Part shown: positions 18,540 to 27,800 of the stretch, in pieces
How positions within the stretch are numbered: the first letter of the stretch is position 1
How the letters are laid out: each line of letters starts with the position of its first letter
NCBI GenBank assembly: GCA_903904835.1
Contig: CAIVEI010000042.1
Span: forward strand, 1-45,008
Direction: 5' to 3'
DNA: 45,008 nt
From: an uncultured Schlesneria sp.
GTDB taxonomy: Bacteria; Planctomycetota; Planctomycetia; Planctomycetales; Planctomycetaceae
Notes under the pieces: model-generated
Seen by the model: only the letters and a program-made list of their open reading frames with translations
Told to the model about the DNA's origin: nothing
Database searches by the model: none
Made by a program: the position numbers and the translations under genes

Positions 18540-21500
18540 ATGGAACTCGAGATCGCATCACGATTTGTCACGTCGCCGTTGAGCGAACACGATCTACTCT
18601 GTATCGCGTCGGCAAGGGATGCGTTTCGAATTTCCTGGCAGAATAATCAACGTCCCGATATCGAAGCGTACTTGAGCAAAATTCCAGAATCGCTAAAGCA
18701 GGCTGCACTGGCCGAGTTAATGACTCTCGATATTGGTTTTCGTCGGGCTGCTTGTGGGGACTGTTCGCCCGCTGATTATACGACGAGATTTCCTGGATAT
18801 CTCGAAACGGTTTCGAAGCTGTTCGATCAGTTGCAAGCATCAGATACGCAACCAACTTGTGAAATCACCGCAAAAAAGGCGCGTTCAGTGATGGATGAGA
18901 AGTATGATCCTTCGAAAAAAGCGTCGGAAAATCATAAGAGTAAATCAGACGGTTCAGACGATTTGAAGAATGTCCCTGAACAATTTGGGCGCTATCGAAT
19001 CCTGCGTGAGCTTGGCCGTGGTGGTATGGGAGCAGTCTACCTGGCCCTTGACGGACAACTGGGTCGAAACGTCGCTTTAAAGATTCCTTTCTTCCGCGAA
19101 GATGACGAAAAAGAGGCCGTTGAACGCTTTTATCGTGAGGCGAGAGCCATGGCGATTGTTCAGCATGCCAACTTGTGCCCTGTTTTTGATGTTGGCCAGT
19201 TTGAACAGTGGCACTTTCTGACCATGGCCTTCATTGATGGTCAGCCACTTTCAAATGTGTTGAAAGACTCAAATTTCCTTTCCGTAACGCAAGCCGCAAC
19301 TCTGATGAAGACTGTTGCCACGGCGGTACAGAAAGCTCACGACGTTGGGGTGGTGCATCGCGATCTGAAGCCCGCCAATATCATGCTGAATAAAGACGGT
19401 GATCCGATCATCATGGATTTTGGATTGGCCCGTCGAAAGTCATCAGGCGAAGTCGACTTGACTCAAATAGGTGCTGTTTTTGGGAGTCCCGCGTACATGG
19501 CGCCGGAGCAGGTCGAGGCAAGGCATGATGAGATTGGACCGGCAACCGACGTTTACGCATTGGGGGTGATTCTGTATCAGATGGTCACGGGCCAGCGGCC
19601 GTTTCAAGGTTCAGTGATGTCAATTTTTGCGCAAATCCTTTCGAAGGCGCCGGACCCACCTTCGAAATGGCGTCCAGGCTTGCCACCCGAACTCGATTCA
19701 ATCTGTTTGAAGGCCCTCGCAAAATCTCCTTCGGAACGGCACGCCTCGGCTGCGATGTTTGCCGAAGAATTGTCCTACCTGGTGAATCCCGCCGGCAGTG
19801 ACGTCAAGACAATTTCTTATCAATCTCGTACTGAAGTCGAGTCTGTCGCCGGGGCAGAAGCCGATAGTACCTCGAACGGCCGGTCGCGGCGTGACGCGGA
19901 GTTACGGCAGGTGACGGTTGCCGTGTTCAGCTACGAAAGCGATTGCGACGAAGATTCAGTCAATACGAGCCAGACGTCGATGTCCTCTCAGTCGGAACTC
20001 TTGCACGAGCAGTCGCAGTCATTCGCGGCGTTTGTTAATGAAGAGGCCGCACAACTGGGGGGTGTCACGGTGCGTGGCACCGGGCAGGAAGTCTTGACAT
20101 GTTTTGGTTTTCCTCGGGCATTTGAGGATGCCCCGCAGCGAGCCATACGAGCGGCGCTACAAGTCATGCGTAAACTCGCCGCACCAGATGCGCAGCGTGG
20201 GAAATTGCCTCTTGCCAGCCAGGCGTGGGCGCTTCTGCACTCAGGCGAAGCCGTTGCTGAAGTCGTGGGCGATTCACAAGGGGCCGACGTTTCATTGGTG
20301 GGTGAAGCTCGTAACACAGCTCTTCGCCTGAGCGGGATAGTTGAACCGGGAACCGTTGTGGTGAGCACGGCGACCTACCAGCGAGTGGCACTGTATTTCG
20401 AGTGTGAATCGCTGGGGACGCAGCGCGTCCGCGGAATTTCTCAGCCGGTTGAACTCTTCAAAGTCACGAAAGAAGCAGCCTCGCGAAACCGAGTCGAGTT
20501 GGTCGATCCGGGTAATTTGTCACCGCTGGTCGGACGTGATACGGAACTTTTGATACTCAAGGACCGCTGGGAGCAGGCGCAGGACGGATTGGGACAGATT
20601 GTTCTTTTGATCGGTGATGCAGGGCTCGGCAAGTCGCGTTTAATTCGCGAGTTGCGGGAACACGTGATTGGCTCGGATACCGAAGGGGCTGCCGTCATCG
20701 AATGGCGGTGTGCTCAGCATCAGCAGGGAACAAGCTACTTTCCCGTCGTGGAATTTCTCACGCGATTGTTTGACTTTGAAAATCATTCTGCGGCAGATCG
20801 GCTGGGGACCGTGGTACGGTATCTGCGAGATTGGAAAATGGAATCGACCGAAAACGTTTCACTGCTTTGCGGGCTGCTTGGTGTCGCGACGGACGATCGT
20901 TTTCCGGCTCTTGCCCTGTCCCCACAAAAAGTGAAGGAACGGACGGAAAAGCTGCTGCTTCAGTGGCTGAAGCAAATGGTTGCGATCAGCCCGATGCTCT
21001 TCATCGTTGAAGACTTGCATTGGCTCGATCCCTCGACCCTGCAATTGCTTGAAAAATATGTCACAGAATTCGAGGCTGGCCGAATGCTCAGCCTACTGAC
21101 ATTCCGCCCGGAATTCGAAACACCCTGGAAGAGCAGTCCACATCAAACTCAGATTGCCTTGAACCGTCTGACCAGACGTCAGATCGGCGAGATGATGCGG
21201 AAAAGGACCGGGCGTCGTGATATCCCAGAGTTAATTCTGCAACAAGTTATTGACCGTACGGATGGAATTCCCTTGTTTGTCGAGGAATTCACGGTCGTGA
21301 TCATCGAGTCTGGAGTCCTGGATCGTTCTGAAAACGGTGCTGATTCTTCGTCGCTGCTCAAGATTATTCCGTCCACGCTGCACGATCTGTTGTTATCTCG
21401 ACTCGATCGAATGACCGCCGATCGCGAAGTGATTCAGTTGGCATCCACCATTGGGCGTGAGTTCGGATTCGGTTTATTATCGGCCTCATGTACGTTGCCC

Positions 21501-23051
21501 GAAGCTCAGTTGCAGATCGAACTCGACAAGTTAGTCAAAGCCGAAATTCTCTTTATGAAGGGGGACGCGGCCGATGCAAGTTACATCTTTAAACACGCGC
21601 TGCTGCAAGACGCCGCGTATCGTTCGATGCTCACGAAACGGCGGCAAGCGTGTCATCAGCGTATTGCCGAAGTCATCGAGTCCAAGTTTGACGACATCGT
21701 CAAGTCGCAACCAGCACTGTTGGCGCATCACTTCAATGAGGCGGGCAACTTCGACAAGGCGAGTCAATATTGGCTGAAAGCAGGTCAGAAATCCCAGCAA
21801 CAGTCAGCCAACGTGGAAGCCATCAGCCAACTGTCGCAGGGGCTGAAGATCTTGCAGACTCTTGCAGAGTCTGAACAGCGAGATCAATTAGAACTCGCGT
21901 TTCAAACGGCACTTTTCCCCGTGTTGATGGCCGCGCGTGGTTGGTCTGCTCCAGAAGTGGGAACGGCCATCGAACGAGCTCAACAGCTCTGTTCCAAATA
22001 CGGGACCGTGGAAGATCAGTTTTTTGTGATGTGGGGCCTTTGGGGTTGGCGAGTCATTCGTGCGGACATGGATATCTGCGAAGGGATCGCGCGAGACATT
22101 ATGAAACTGGTGGAGACATCGACCGAAGGCAAAGAATTGTTGTCTGAAGCCTATTGGGTTGTTGGTTGTACGGCCTATTATAAAGGTGATTTCACGAACG
22201 GATTAAAGTTGCTCGAACAAGGTCGTGCACTCACCGATGGGGAAAAAGAACGGGGTTACGCATTAAAGACGGGTCAGCATTGCAGCGTCATGTGCAATAG
22301 CCACACCGCTTTGGCCTTGTGGCAACTGGGTTTTCCGGCCAAAGCCCTGCAGCGAGTTGAAGAGACGATATCTATAGCAAAAGGGATTGGCCATCCATTC
22401 AGCTTCGCAATGTCCTTGTTCTTCGGTCGGCAGGTACTGCAGTTCTGCGGACGGGATCAGCAAGTCAGGGATCGGATTGAAGAAGAATACAAGATTTGCC
22501 ACGAGCAAGGGTTTCTCTTTTTCGAGGTTCATGCCATTTTTGGTCGGGGCGATCTGCTGCTGAGAGAAGGCAATATCGAAGAAGCACGTAAGCTGTTTGG
22601 TCAGGGGTTGGCGATGATCAGCGGTGCGGGTGCCAATTTGTCGATGGATCATCCCTATCGAAATATTGCAGAAGCGTACGTGCTGGCGGGACTTCCAGAC
22701 GATGCTCAAGAATGGTTGGATCGCGGTTTTGATCTGGTTGAAAAGCATCATGAACGCGGAATGGAAAGCGAATTTTTGCGTTTAAAGGGACTGTTGGCAC
22801 TTGCTGCGGGAGACGAAAAAGGTTGCGAGGCCTGTTATCAAAGTGCCGTCGATGTAGCCCGCCGGCAACGCGCCAATTCCTGGGAATTGAGAACAACGAT
22901 CAGTTTCGCGGAATTGAGGCGTCGCCAGGGCCGAGCGAGCGAAGGTCGACAGATGCTGGAATCAGCATACAATTTGTTTACGGAGGGTTTTGACACCGTC
23001 GATCTTGTCAGGGCGAAAACCTTGCTGCAGGAACTCGAATCGGAAGATTGA
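18540..23051 (+). CDS. Ser/Thr kinase - pseudo-cyclase - AAA ATPase - TPR giant protein, paralog 1
   Basis: A 1503-residue signalling protein. Residues ~20-110 form the planctomycete kinase N-terminal region (NNQRPDIEAYLSKIPE). A Hanks-type kinase (~148-415) has the loop LGRGGMGAVY, VALK near 180, HRDLKPAN near 273 and DFGLAR near 293, so it looks active. Residues ~450-640 resemble a class III cyclase, but the metal aspartates are missing (VTVAVFSYES; GTGQEVLTCFGFP). An AAA/STAND-type ATPase follows, with Walker A GDAGLGKS near 693 and Walker B FIVEDLHWLD near 821. The last 450 residues are TPR-like helices. No transmembrane helix is seen, so it is probably cytosolic. The ATG at 18540 matches the paralog's start. 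The FAD oxidoreductase gene follows after 36 bp, so the two may share a transcript. Inputs and targets are unknown. Confidence 0.9.
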   Translation: MELEIASRFVTSPLSEHDLLCIASARDAFRISWQNNQRPDIEAYLSKIPESLKQAALAELMTLDIGFRRAACGDCSPADYTTRFPGYLETVSKLFDQLQASDTQPTCEITAKKARSVMDEKYDPSKKASENHKSKSDGSDDLKNVPEQFGRYRILRELGRGGMGAVYLALDGQLGRNVALKIPFFREDDEKEAVERFYREARAMAIVQHANLCPVFDVGQFEQWHFLTMAFIDGQPLSNVLKDSNFLSVTQAATLMKTVATAVQKAHDVGVVHRDLKPANIMLNKDGDPIIMDFGLARRKSSGEVDLTQIGAVFGSPAYMAPEQVEARHDEIGPATDVYALGVILYQMVTGQRPFQGSVMSIFAQILSKAPDPPSKWRPGLPPELDSICLKALAKSPSERHASAAMFAEELSYLVNPAGSDVKTISYQSRTEVESVAGAEADSTSNGRSRRDAELRQVTVAVFSYESDCDEDSVNTSQTSMSSQSELLHEQSQSFAAFVNEEAAQLGGVTVRGTGQEVLTCFGFPRAFEDAPQRAIRAALQVMRKLAAPDAQRGKLPLASQAWALLHSGEAVAEVVGDSQGADVSLVGEARNTALRLSGIVEPGTVVVSTATYQRVALYFECESLGTQRVRGISQPVELFKVTKEAASRNRVELVDPGNLSPLVGRDTELLILKDRWEQAQDGLGQIVLLIGDAGLGKSRLIRELREHVIGSDTEGAAVIEWRCAQHQQGTSYFPVVEFLTRLFDFENHSAADRLGTVVRYLRDWKMESTENVSLLCGLLGVATDDRFPALALSPQKVKERTEKLLLQWLKQMVAISPMLFIVEDLHWLDPSTLQLLEKYVTEFEAGRMLSLLTFRPEFETPWKSSPHQTQIALNRLTRRQIGEMMRKRTGRRDIPELILQQVIDRTDGIPLFVEEFTVVIIESGVLDRSENGADSSSLLKIIPSTLHDLLLSRLDRMTADREVIQLASTIGREFGFGLLSASCTLPEAQLQIELDKLVKAEILFMKGDAADASYIFKHALLQDAAYRSMLTKRRQACHQRIAEVIESKFDDIVKSQPALLAHHFNEAGNFDKASQYWLKAGQKSQQQSANVEAISQLSQGLKILQTLAESEQRDQLELAFQTALFPVLMAARGWSAPEVGTAIERAQQLCSKYGTVEDQFFVMWGLWGWRVIRADMDICEGIARDIMKLVETSTEGKELLSEAYWVVGCTAYYKGDFTNGLKLLEQGRALTDGEKERGYALKTGQHCSVMCNSHTALALWQLGFPAKALQRVEETISIAKGIGHPFSFAMSLFFGRQVLQFCGRDQQVRDRIEEEYKICHEQGFLFFEVHAIFGRGDLLLREGNIEEARKLFGQGLAMISGAGANLSMDHPYRNIAEAYVLAGLPDDAQEWLDRGFDLVEKHHERGMESEFLRLKGLLALAAGDEKGCEACYQSAVDVARRQRANSWELRTTISFAELRRRQGRASEGRQMLESAYNLFTEGFDTVDLVRAKTLLQELESED

Positions 23052-23087
23052 GATGAGGCAAGATTCTCGACCGGGAAGTTTCTAAAA

Positions 23088-24497
23088 ATGGAAAAATCAA
23101 ACCGCAGGTTGGGTAAACATGCGATTGTCATCGGAGGGAGTATCGGCGGACTGTTAACGGCACGTGTGCTCAATTCGCATTTCGAGAAAGTGACCATCGT
23201 TGAACGCGATTCGTTTTCTACGGATTACGAGCCACGTAAGGGTGTTCCGCAAGGAAAAAACGTACACGTCATTTTTGGTGGCGGAGTACGCGTCATCAAT
23301 CGGCTTTTTCCAGGTTTTTTTGATGAACTTGCCACAAAGGGATCGATCGTTTGCGATTTTGCAAAAGACTTGTGCTGGTATCACGGAGGCGTTTGGAAGG
23401 CCAGGCCAGCATCGGATTTAGTGTCGTACTGGCAAAGTCGACCCTTTCTGGAATCCAACTTGCTGCGCCGACTCAAAGCCGATACGGACATCAGGATTCT
23501 GGAAAAGTGCGCTGTCACGGGTTTTCTCTCATCCCCCAATAAATCTCGAATTACCGGTGTCAAACTTCGTGCTCATGATCAGACCGAAAAAACCGAAGAC
23601 GTCGAGGCCGATCTGGTTGTCGATGCGGGGGGGCGAGGAAGTCAGACACCCGTGTGGCTTGAAGCGATTGGCTATCCAAGGCCCATCGAAACGACGGTTG
23701 AGGTCAACATCGGATATGCCAGTCGAATCTACGAACCAAGTCAGGACGCCACACGCGACTGGCAAATCATGGCCCTTTATGGGACGCCGCCGGACAGTAA
23801 ACGGACGGGTTACATTTTTCCGATCGAAGGGGGGCGGTGGTTGGTCAGCCAGGTTGGCTTCTTGAAGGACTTTCCTCCCGACGATGACAAAGGCTATCTT
23901 GAATTCGCCAAGTCGTTGGAATTGCCCGATTTTTACGAAGCAATCAAGGACGCAAAACCACTCACGCCGATCACCACGTTTCACTTTCCAGCCAATCGTT
24001 GGCGACGATATGACCATCTCTCGCGCTTCCCGGCAGGATTGCTGGTCATTGGAGACGCGATTTCGACGTTTAATCCGGTTTACGGCCAGGGGATGAGTGT
24101 TTGCTCACTCGAAGTGGACGAACTTCGTCAACTGCTTGAGAATTGTCAGGGACGTTCGACGATTCCTGATGATATGGCGAAAAAGTTTTTTCGAAAAACG
24201 GCGAAGATTATTGAGACCCCCTGGATGCTCGCCACGCAGTCGGATTTTCTTTACCCGGAGACATCAGGTAAGCGACCAGTCCATACGAATGTGCTGAACT
24301 GGTATCTGCTGAGGATGCTACAACTCTGCTCAGGGAATGATCGAATCGTAAAAACGTTTTACGAAGTTCTTCATTTCATCAAGAAACCAACAGCGTTTTT
24401 TCACCCACTGGTCTTTTTTCCCGTTATCGGTCGTGGGCTTGGTTTGAAAGGTTCTTATGAACCATCGAAGCAACGTCCCAGCGTGACGACGACATAA
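23088..24497 (+). CDS. FAD-dependent monooxygenase/oxidoreductase
   Basis: A 469-residue flavoprotein of the aromatic-hydroxylase/geranylgeranyl-reductase-like group. The N-terminal dinucleotide motif is AIVIGGSIGGLLTARVL with the ribose-binding acid in VTIVERD. A middle motif reads VVDAGGRGSQTPVWLE, and the second FAD motif is LLVIGDAISTFNPVYGQGMS, both typical of this class. The substrate is not evident; related proteins hydroxylate or epoxidise lipids and aromatic compounds. The start follows a GGGAAG site. It lies 36 bp after paralog 1 and about 345 bp before paralog 2, so it is enclosed by the duplication. Together with the P450 gene at 29.3 kb it suggests an oxidative modification pathway under kinase control; that link is inference. 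Confidence 0.88.
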   Translation: MEKSNRRLGKHAIVIGGSIGGLLTARVLNSHFEKVTIVERDSFSTDYEPRKGVPQGKNVHVIFGGGVRVINRLFPGFFDELATKGSIVCDFAKDLCWYHGGVWKARPASDLVSYWQSRPFLESNLLRRLKADTDIRILEKCAVTGFLSSPNKSRITGVKLRAHDQTEKTEDVEADLVVDAGGRGSQTPVWLEAIGYPRPIETTVEVNIGYASRIYEPSQDATRDWQIMALYGTPPDSKRTGYIFPIEGGRWLVSQVGFLKDFPPDDDKGYLEFAKSLELPDFYEAIKDAKPLTPITTFHFPANRWRRYDHLSRFPAGLLVIGDAISTFNPVYGQGMSVCSLEVDELRQLLENCQGRSTIPDDMAKKFFRKTAKIIETPWMLATQSDFLYPETSGKRPVHTNVLNWYLLRMLQLCSGNDRIVKTFYEVLHFIKKPTAFFHPLVFFPVIGRGLGLKGSYEPSKQRPSVTTT

Positions 24498-24629
24498 GCC
24501 AGGAACTCGAAGGCTCGTCGTCCGGTTGCCAGGCACATTGCGACTGACGATCGCGACCGCCGGAGGACGCGGAGACGGGAGCCGCGCCTCGATCCGAAGT
24601 GAGGGCTCAGCCGTTCTAAAAGTCTGGTT

Positions 24630-24656
24630 AAAGCCACAAGGCGACGTGTTGGCTTT
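24630..24656 (+). terminator. Candidate terminator after the FAD oxidoreductase
   Basis: AAAGCCA (24630-24636) pairs with TGGCTTT (24650-24656), with further weak pairing inside (CA with TG) and a T-rich end (CTTTTGTG). It lies in the 345-bp gap between the FAD gene and paralog 2, about 40 bp before the paralog-2 promoter candidate. The rest of that gap (24498-24629) holds GC-rich sequence with no recognisable gene. Confidence 0.45.
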
Positions 24657-24695
24657 TGTGTTCACATGAATTTTTTCAGGGCGGGGTCGCCTAAC

Positions 24696-24724
24696 TTCAG
24701 GTGAGTACCTTTGTGTGTTATAGT
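24696..24724 (+). promoter_or_regulatory. Candidate promoter of the second giant kinase gene
   Basis: TTCAGG (24696-24701) and TATAGT (24719-24724) at 17-bp spacing correspond position by position to the element before paralog 1 (18394-18422). The -10 hexamer here is closer to consensus than in copy 1 (TACAGT). The coding start is about 120 bp downstream in both copies, and both leaders end with a TTTTTGGAT-containing stretch. Confidence 0.5.
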
Positions 24725-24842
24725 CGTACAGGAACTGTCTGTGCGAAGACTTATCGGTTCTTTTCGAATGCCCCTAACAATCACGGTTGCCTCGTTCAGC
24801 AGGCAATCGCATTGATCGTGAATTTTTGGATCGCGGCCCCAA

Positions 24843-27800
24843 ATGGAACACGAGATCGATTCCCTCACTGTAGCATCGCCATTGAGCGAACAGGATTTGC
24901 GCCTCATCGCCGAAGTCAAGGATGCATTTCAAGTTTCCTGGCAGAATAATCAACGTCCCGATATCGAAGCGTACTTGAGCAAAATTCCAGAATCGCTAAA
25001 GCAGGCCGCACTGGCCGAGTTAATGACTCTCGATATTGGATTTCGTCGGGCTTCGGGCGGGGTGTGTTCGCTGACTGATTATACGACGAGATTTCCTGGA
25101 TATCTTGAAACGGTTTCGAAGCTGTTCGACCAGTTACAAGCCGCAGACACACAACCAACTTGTGAAGTCACGGTGATCGAGGCGAGTTCAGAGATGGAAG
25201 AGAAAGATGCGTTGAATAAAAAGCCGGAAGGTGACAAGCGAAAATCAGACGGTTCAGACGATTTGAAAGATGTCCCCGAACAATTTGGGCGCTACCGAAT
25301 TCTACGTGAGCTTGGCCGTGGTGGTATGGGGGCGGTGTTCCTGGCGCTCGACGGAGACCTGGATCGGAAAGTCGCTCTCAAGATCCCATTCTTCCGGGAG
25401 GATGACGAGAAGGAAGCGGTCCAGCGATTCTATCGCGAAGCGAAAGCCATGGCGGTTGTTCAGCATGCGAACTTGTGTCCTGTCTTTGATGTGGGCCGGT
25501 TTGGAGACTGGCACTTCCTGACGATGGCCTTCATTGATGGACAGCCACTTTCGAATCTGTTGAAAGACTCCAATTTCCTTTCAGTGACCCAGGCCGCAAC
25601 GCTGATGAAGACTGTTGCGGTGGCGGTGCAGAAAGCTCACGAAGCAGGGATCGTGCATCGCGACCTGAAGCCCGCCAATATCATGCTGACTAAAGATGGT
25701 GACCCGATCATCATGGATTTTGGATTGGCTCGCCGAAAGTCATCTGGCGAAGCCGACCTGACACAAACAGGAGCCGTCTTTGGAAGTCCAGCGTATATGG
25801 CTCCCGAGCAGGTCGAGGCAAGGCACGACGAAATTGGTCCGGCAACCGACGTTTACGCATTGGGTGTCATTCTGTATCAGATGGTCACAGGCCATCGGCC
25901 GTTTCAAGGTTCTGTGGCGTCGATTTTTGGGCAAATCGTCTCAAAAGTGCCAGACCCCCCTTCAAAATGGCGGCAAGGCTTGCCACCCGAACTTGATTCA
26001 ATCTGCTTGAAGGCCCTCGAAAAATCCCCTTCGCAAAGGCATTCCTCGGCGGCAAAGTTTGCCGAGGAATTGTCGTATCTGGTGAATCCAGCCGGCAGTG
26101 ACGTGAAGACAATTTCTTATCATTCTCGACCCGAGGACCAATCCGCCTCAGGGTCAGAAGCCGAGAGTACGTCAAACAACCGGGCACGACGTGATGCGGA
26201 GTTACGGCAGGTGACGGTTGCCGTCTTCAACTACGAAAGCGACGACGACGAAGGCTCGATGAGCATGAACCGGGCGTCGATGTCGTCCCAGTCGGAATTA
26301 TTGCACGAGCAGTCTCGGTCGTTCGCCACATTTGTCAATGAGCAGGCCGCGCTGCTCGGTGGTGTGGCGGTGCATGGTGCGGGACAAGAGGTCTTAACGT
26401 GTTTTGGTTTTCCAGAGGCGTTTGAAGATGCCCCGCAGCGGGCCGTTCGAGCAGCGCTGCAAATGATGCGTAAACTCGCCGAGTCAGATCCAAAGGGGGC
26501 AAGGTTACCTCCTGCAAGCCAGTCATGGGTGCTTTTGCATTCGGGAGAGGCGGTTGCTGAAGAATCGGATGGTTCACTAGGGTCGGGTGTTTCATTAGTG
26601 GGTGAAGCCCGTAACACCGCACTTCGCCTGAGTGCAATCGTTGAACCGGGAACAGTGGTCGTCAGTGCGTCAACCCACCAGCGCGTCGCTCTGTATTTCG
26701 AGTGTGAATCGCTGGGGACGCAGCGCGTCCGTGGAATTTCTCAACCAGTTGAACTCTTCAAAGTCACGAAAGAAGCGGCCTCGCGAAACCGAGTTGAGCT
26801 GGTCGATCCGGGCAATTTATCACCGCTGGTCGGACGTAATACCGAGCTTTCGATTCTGAAGGATCGTTGGGAACAGGCTCAGGATGGATTGGGTCAGGTT
26901 GTCCTGCTGATCGGTGATGCAGGACTCGGCAAGTCGCGGTTGATCCGCGAGTTGCGGGAACATGTCATTGATTCGGATACTGAAGGTGCCGCCGTCATCG
27001 AATGGCGATGCGCTCAACATCAACAGGGAACCAGCTACTTTCCTATCGTGGAATTTCTGGCGAGATTGTTTGACTTCGAGAATCTTTCCGCAGCAAATCG
27101 ATTAGAAACCGTGGTTCGGTATCTGCGCGAGTGGAAAATCGAGTCGGCCGAAAACGTCTCATTACTTTGTGGGTTGCTCGGCGTTGCTACCGATAGTCGG
27201 TTTCCCGCTCTCGCCCTGCCACCGCAAAAAGTGAAAGAGCGGACAGAAAAGCTGCTGCTTCAGTGGTTGAAACAAATGGTTGCAATCAGCCCGATGTTGT
27301 TCATCGTGGAAGACCTGCACTGGCTTGATCCATCGACCCTGGAATTACTCGAAAAGCATGTTTCGGAATTCGAGACCGGTCGCATGCTCAGCATCCTGAC
27401 TTTCCGTCCAGAATTTGAAACTCCATGGAAGAGCAAACCACATCAAACGCAGATCGCTTTGAGCCGTCTGACCAAGCGTCAAATCGGCGAAATGATGCGG
27501 AAAAGGACGAAACGTACCGATATCCCAGAGCCAATCCTGCAACAGGTCATTGAACGGACCGACGGGATTCCGCTGTTTGTCGAAGAATTTACCGTCGTCA
27601 TCATTGAGTCGGGAATCCTGGATCGTCCCGGTATCAATGAGGAAAACTCGTCGCTTTTGAACATTATCCCGGCGACGCTCCGCGACTTGCTGCTGTCTCG
27701 ACTCGATCGCATGGCCGCCGATCGCGAAGTTATTCAGCTTGCCTCAACAATTGGGCGAGAGTTCAGCTTCGGTCTCTTATCGGCCGCCTGTACCTTGCCT

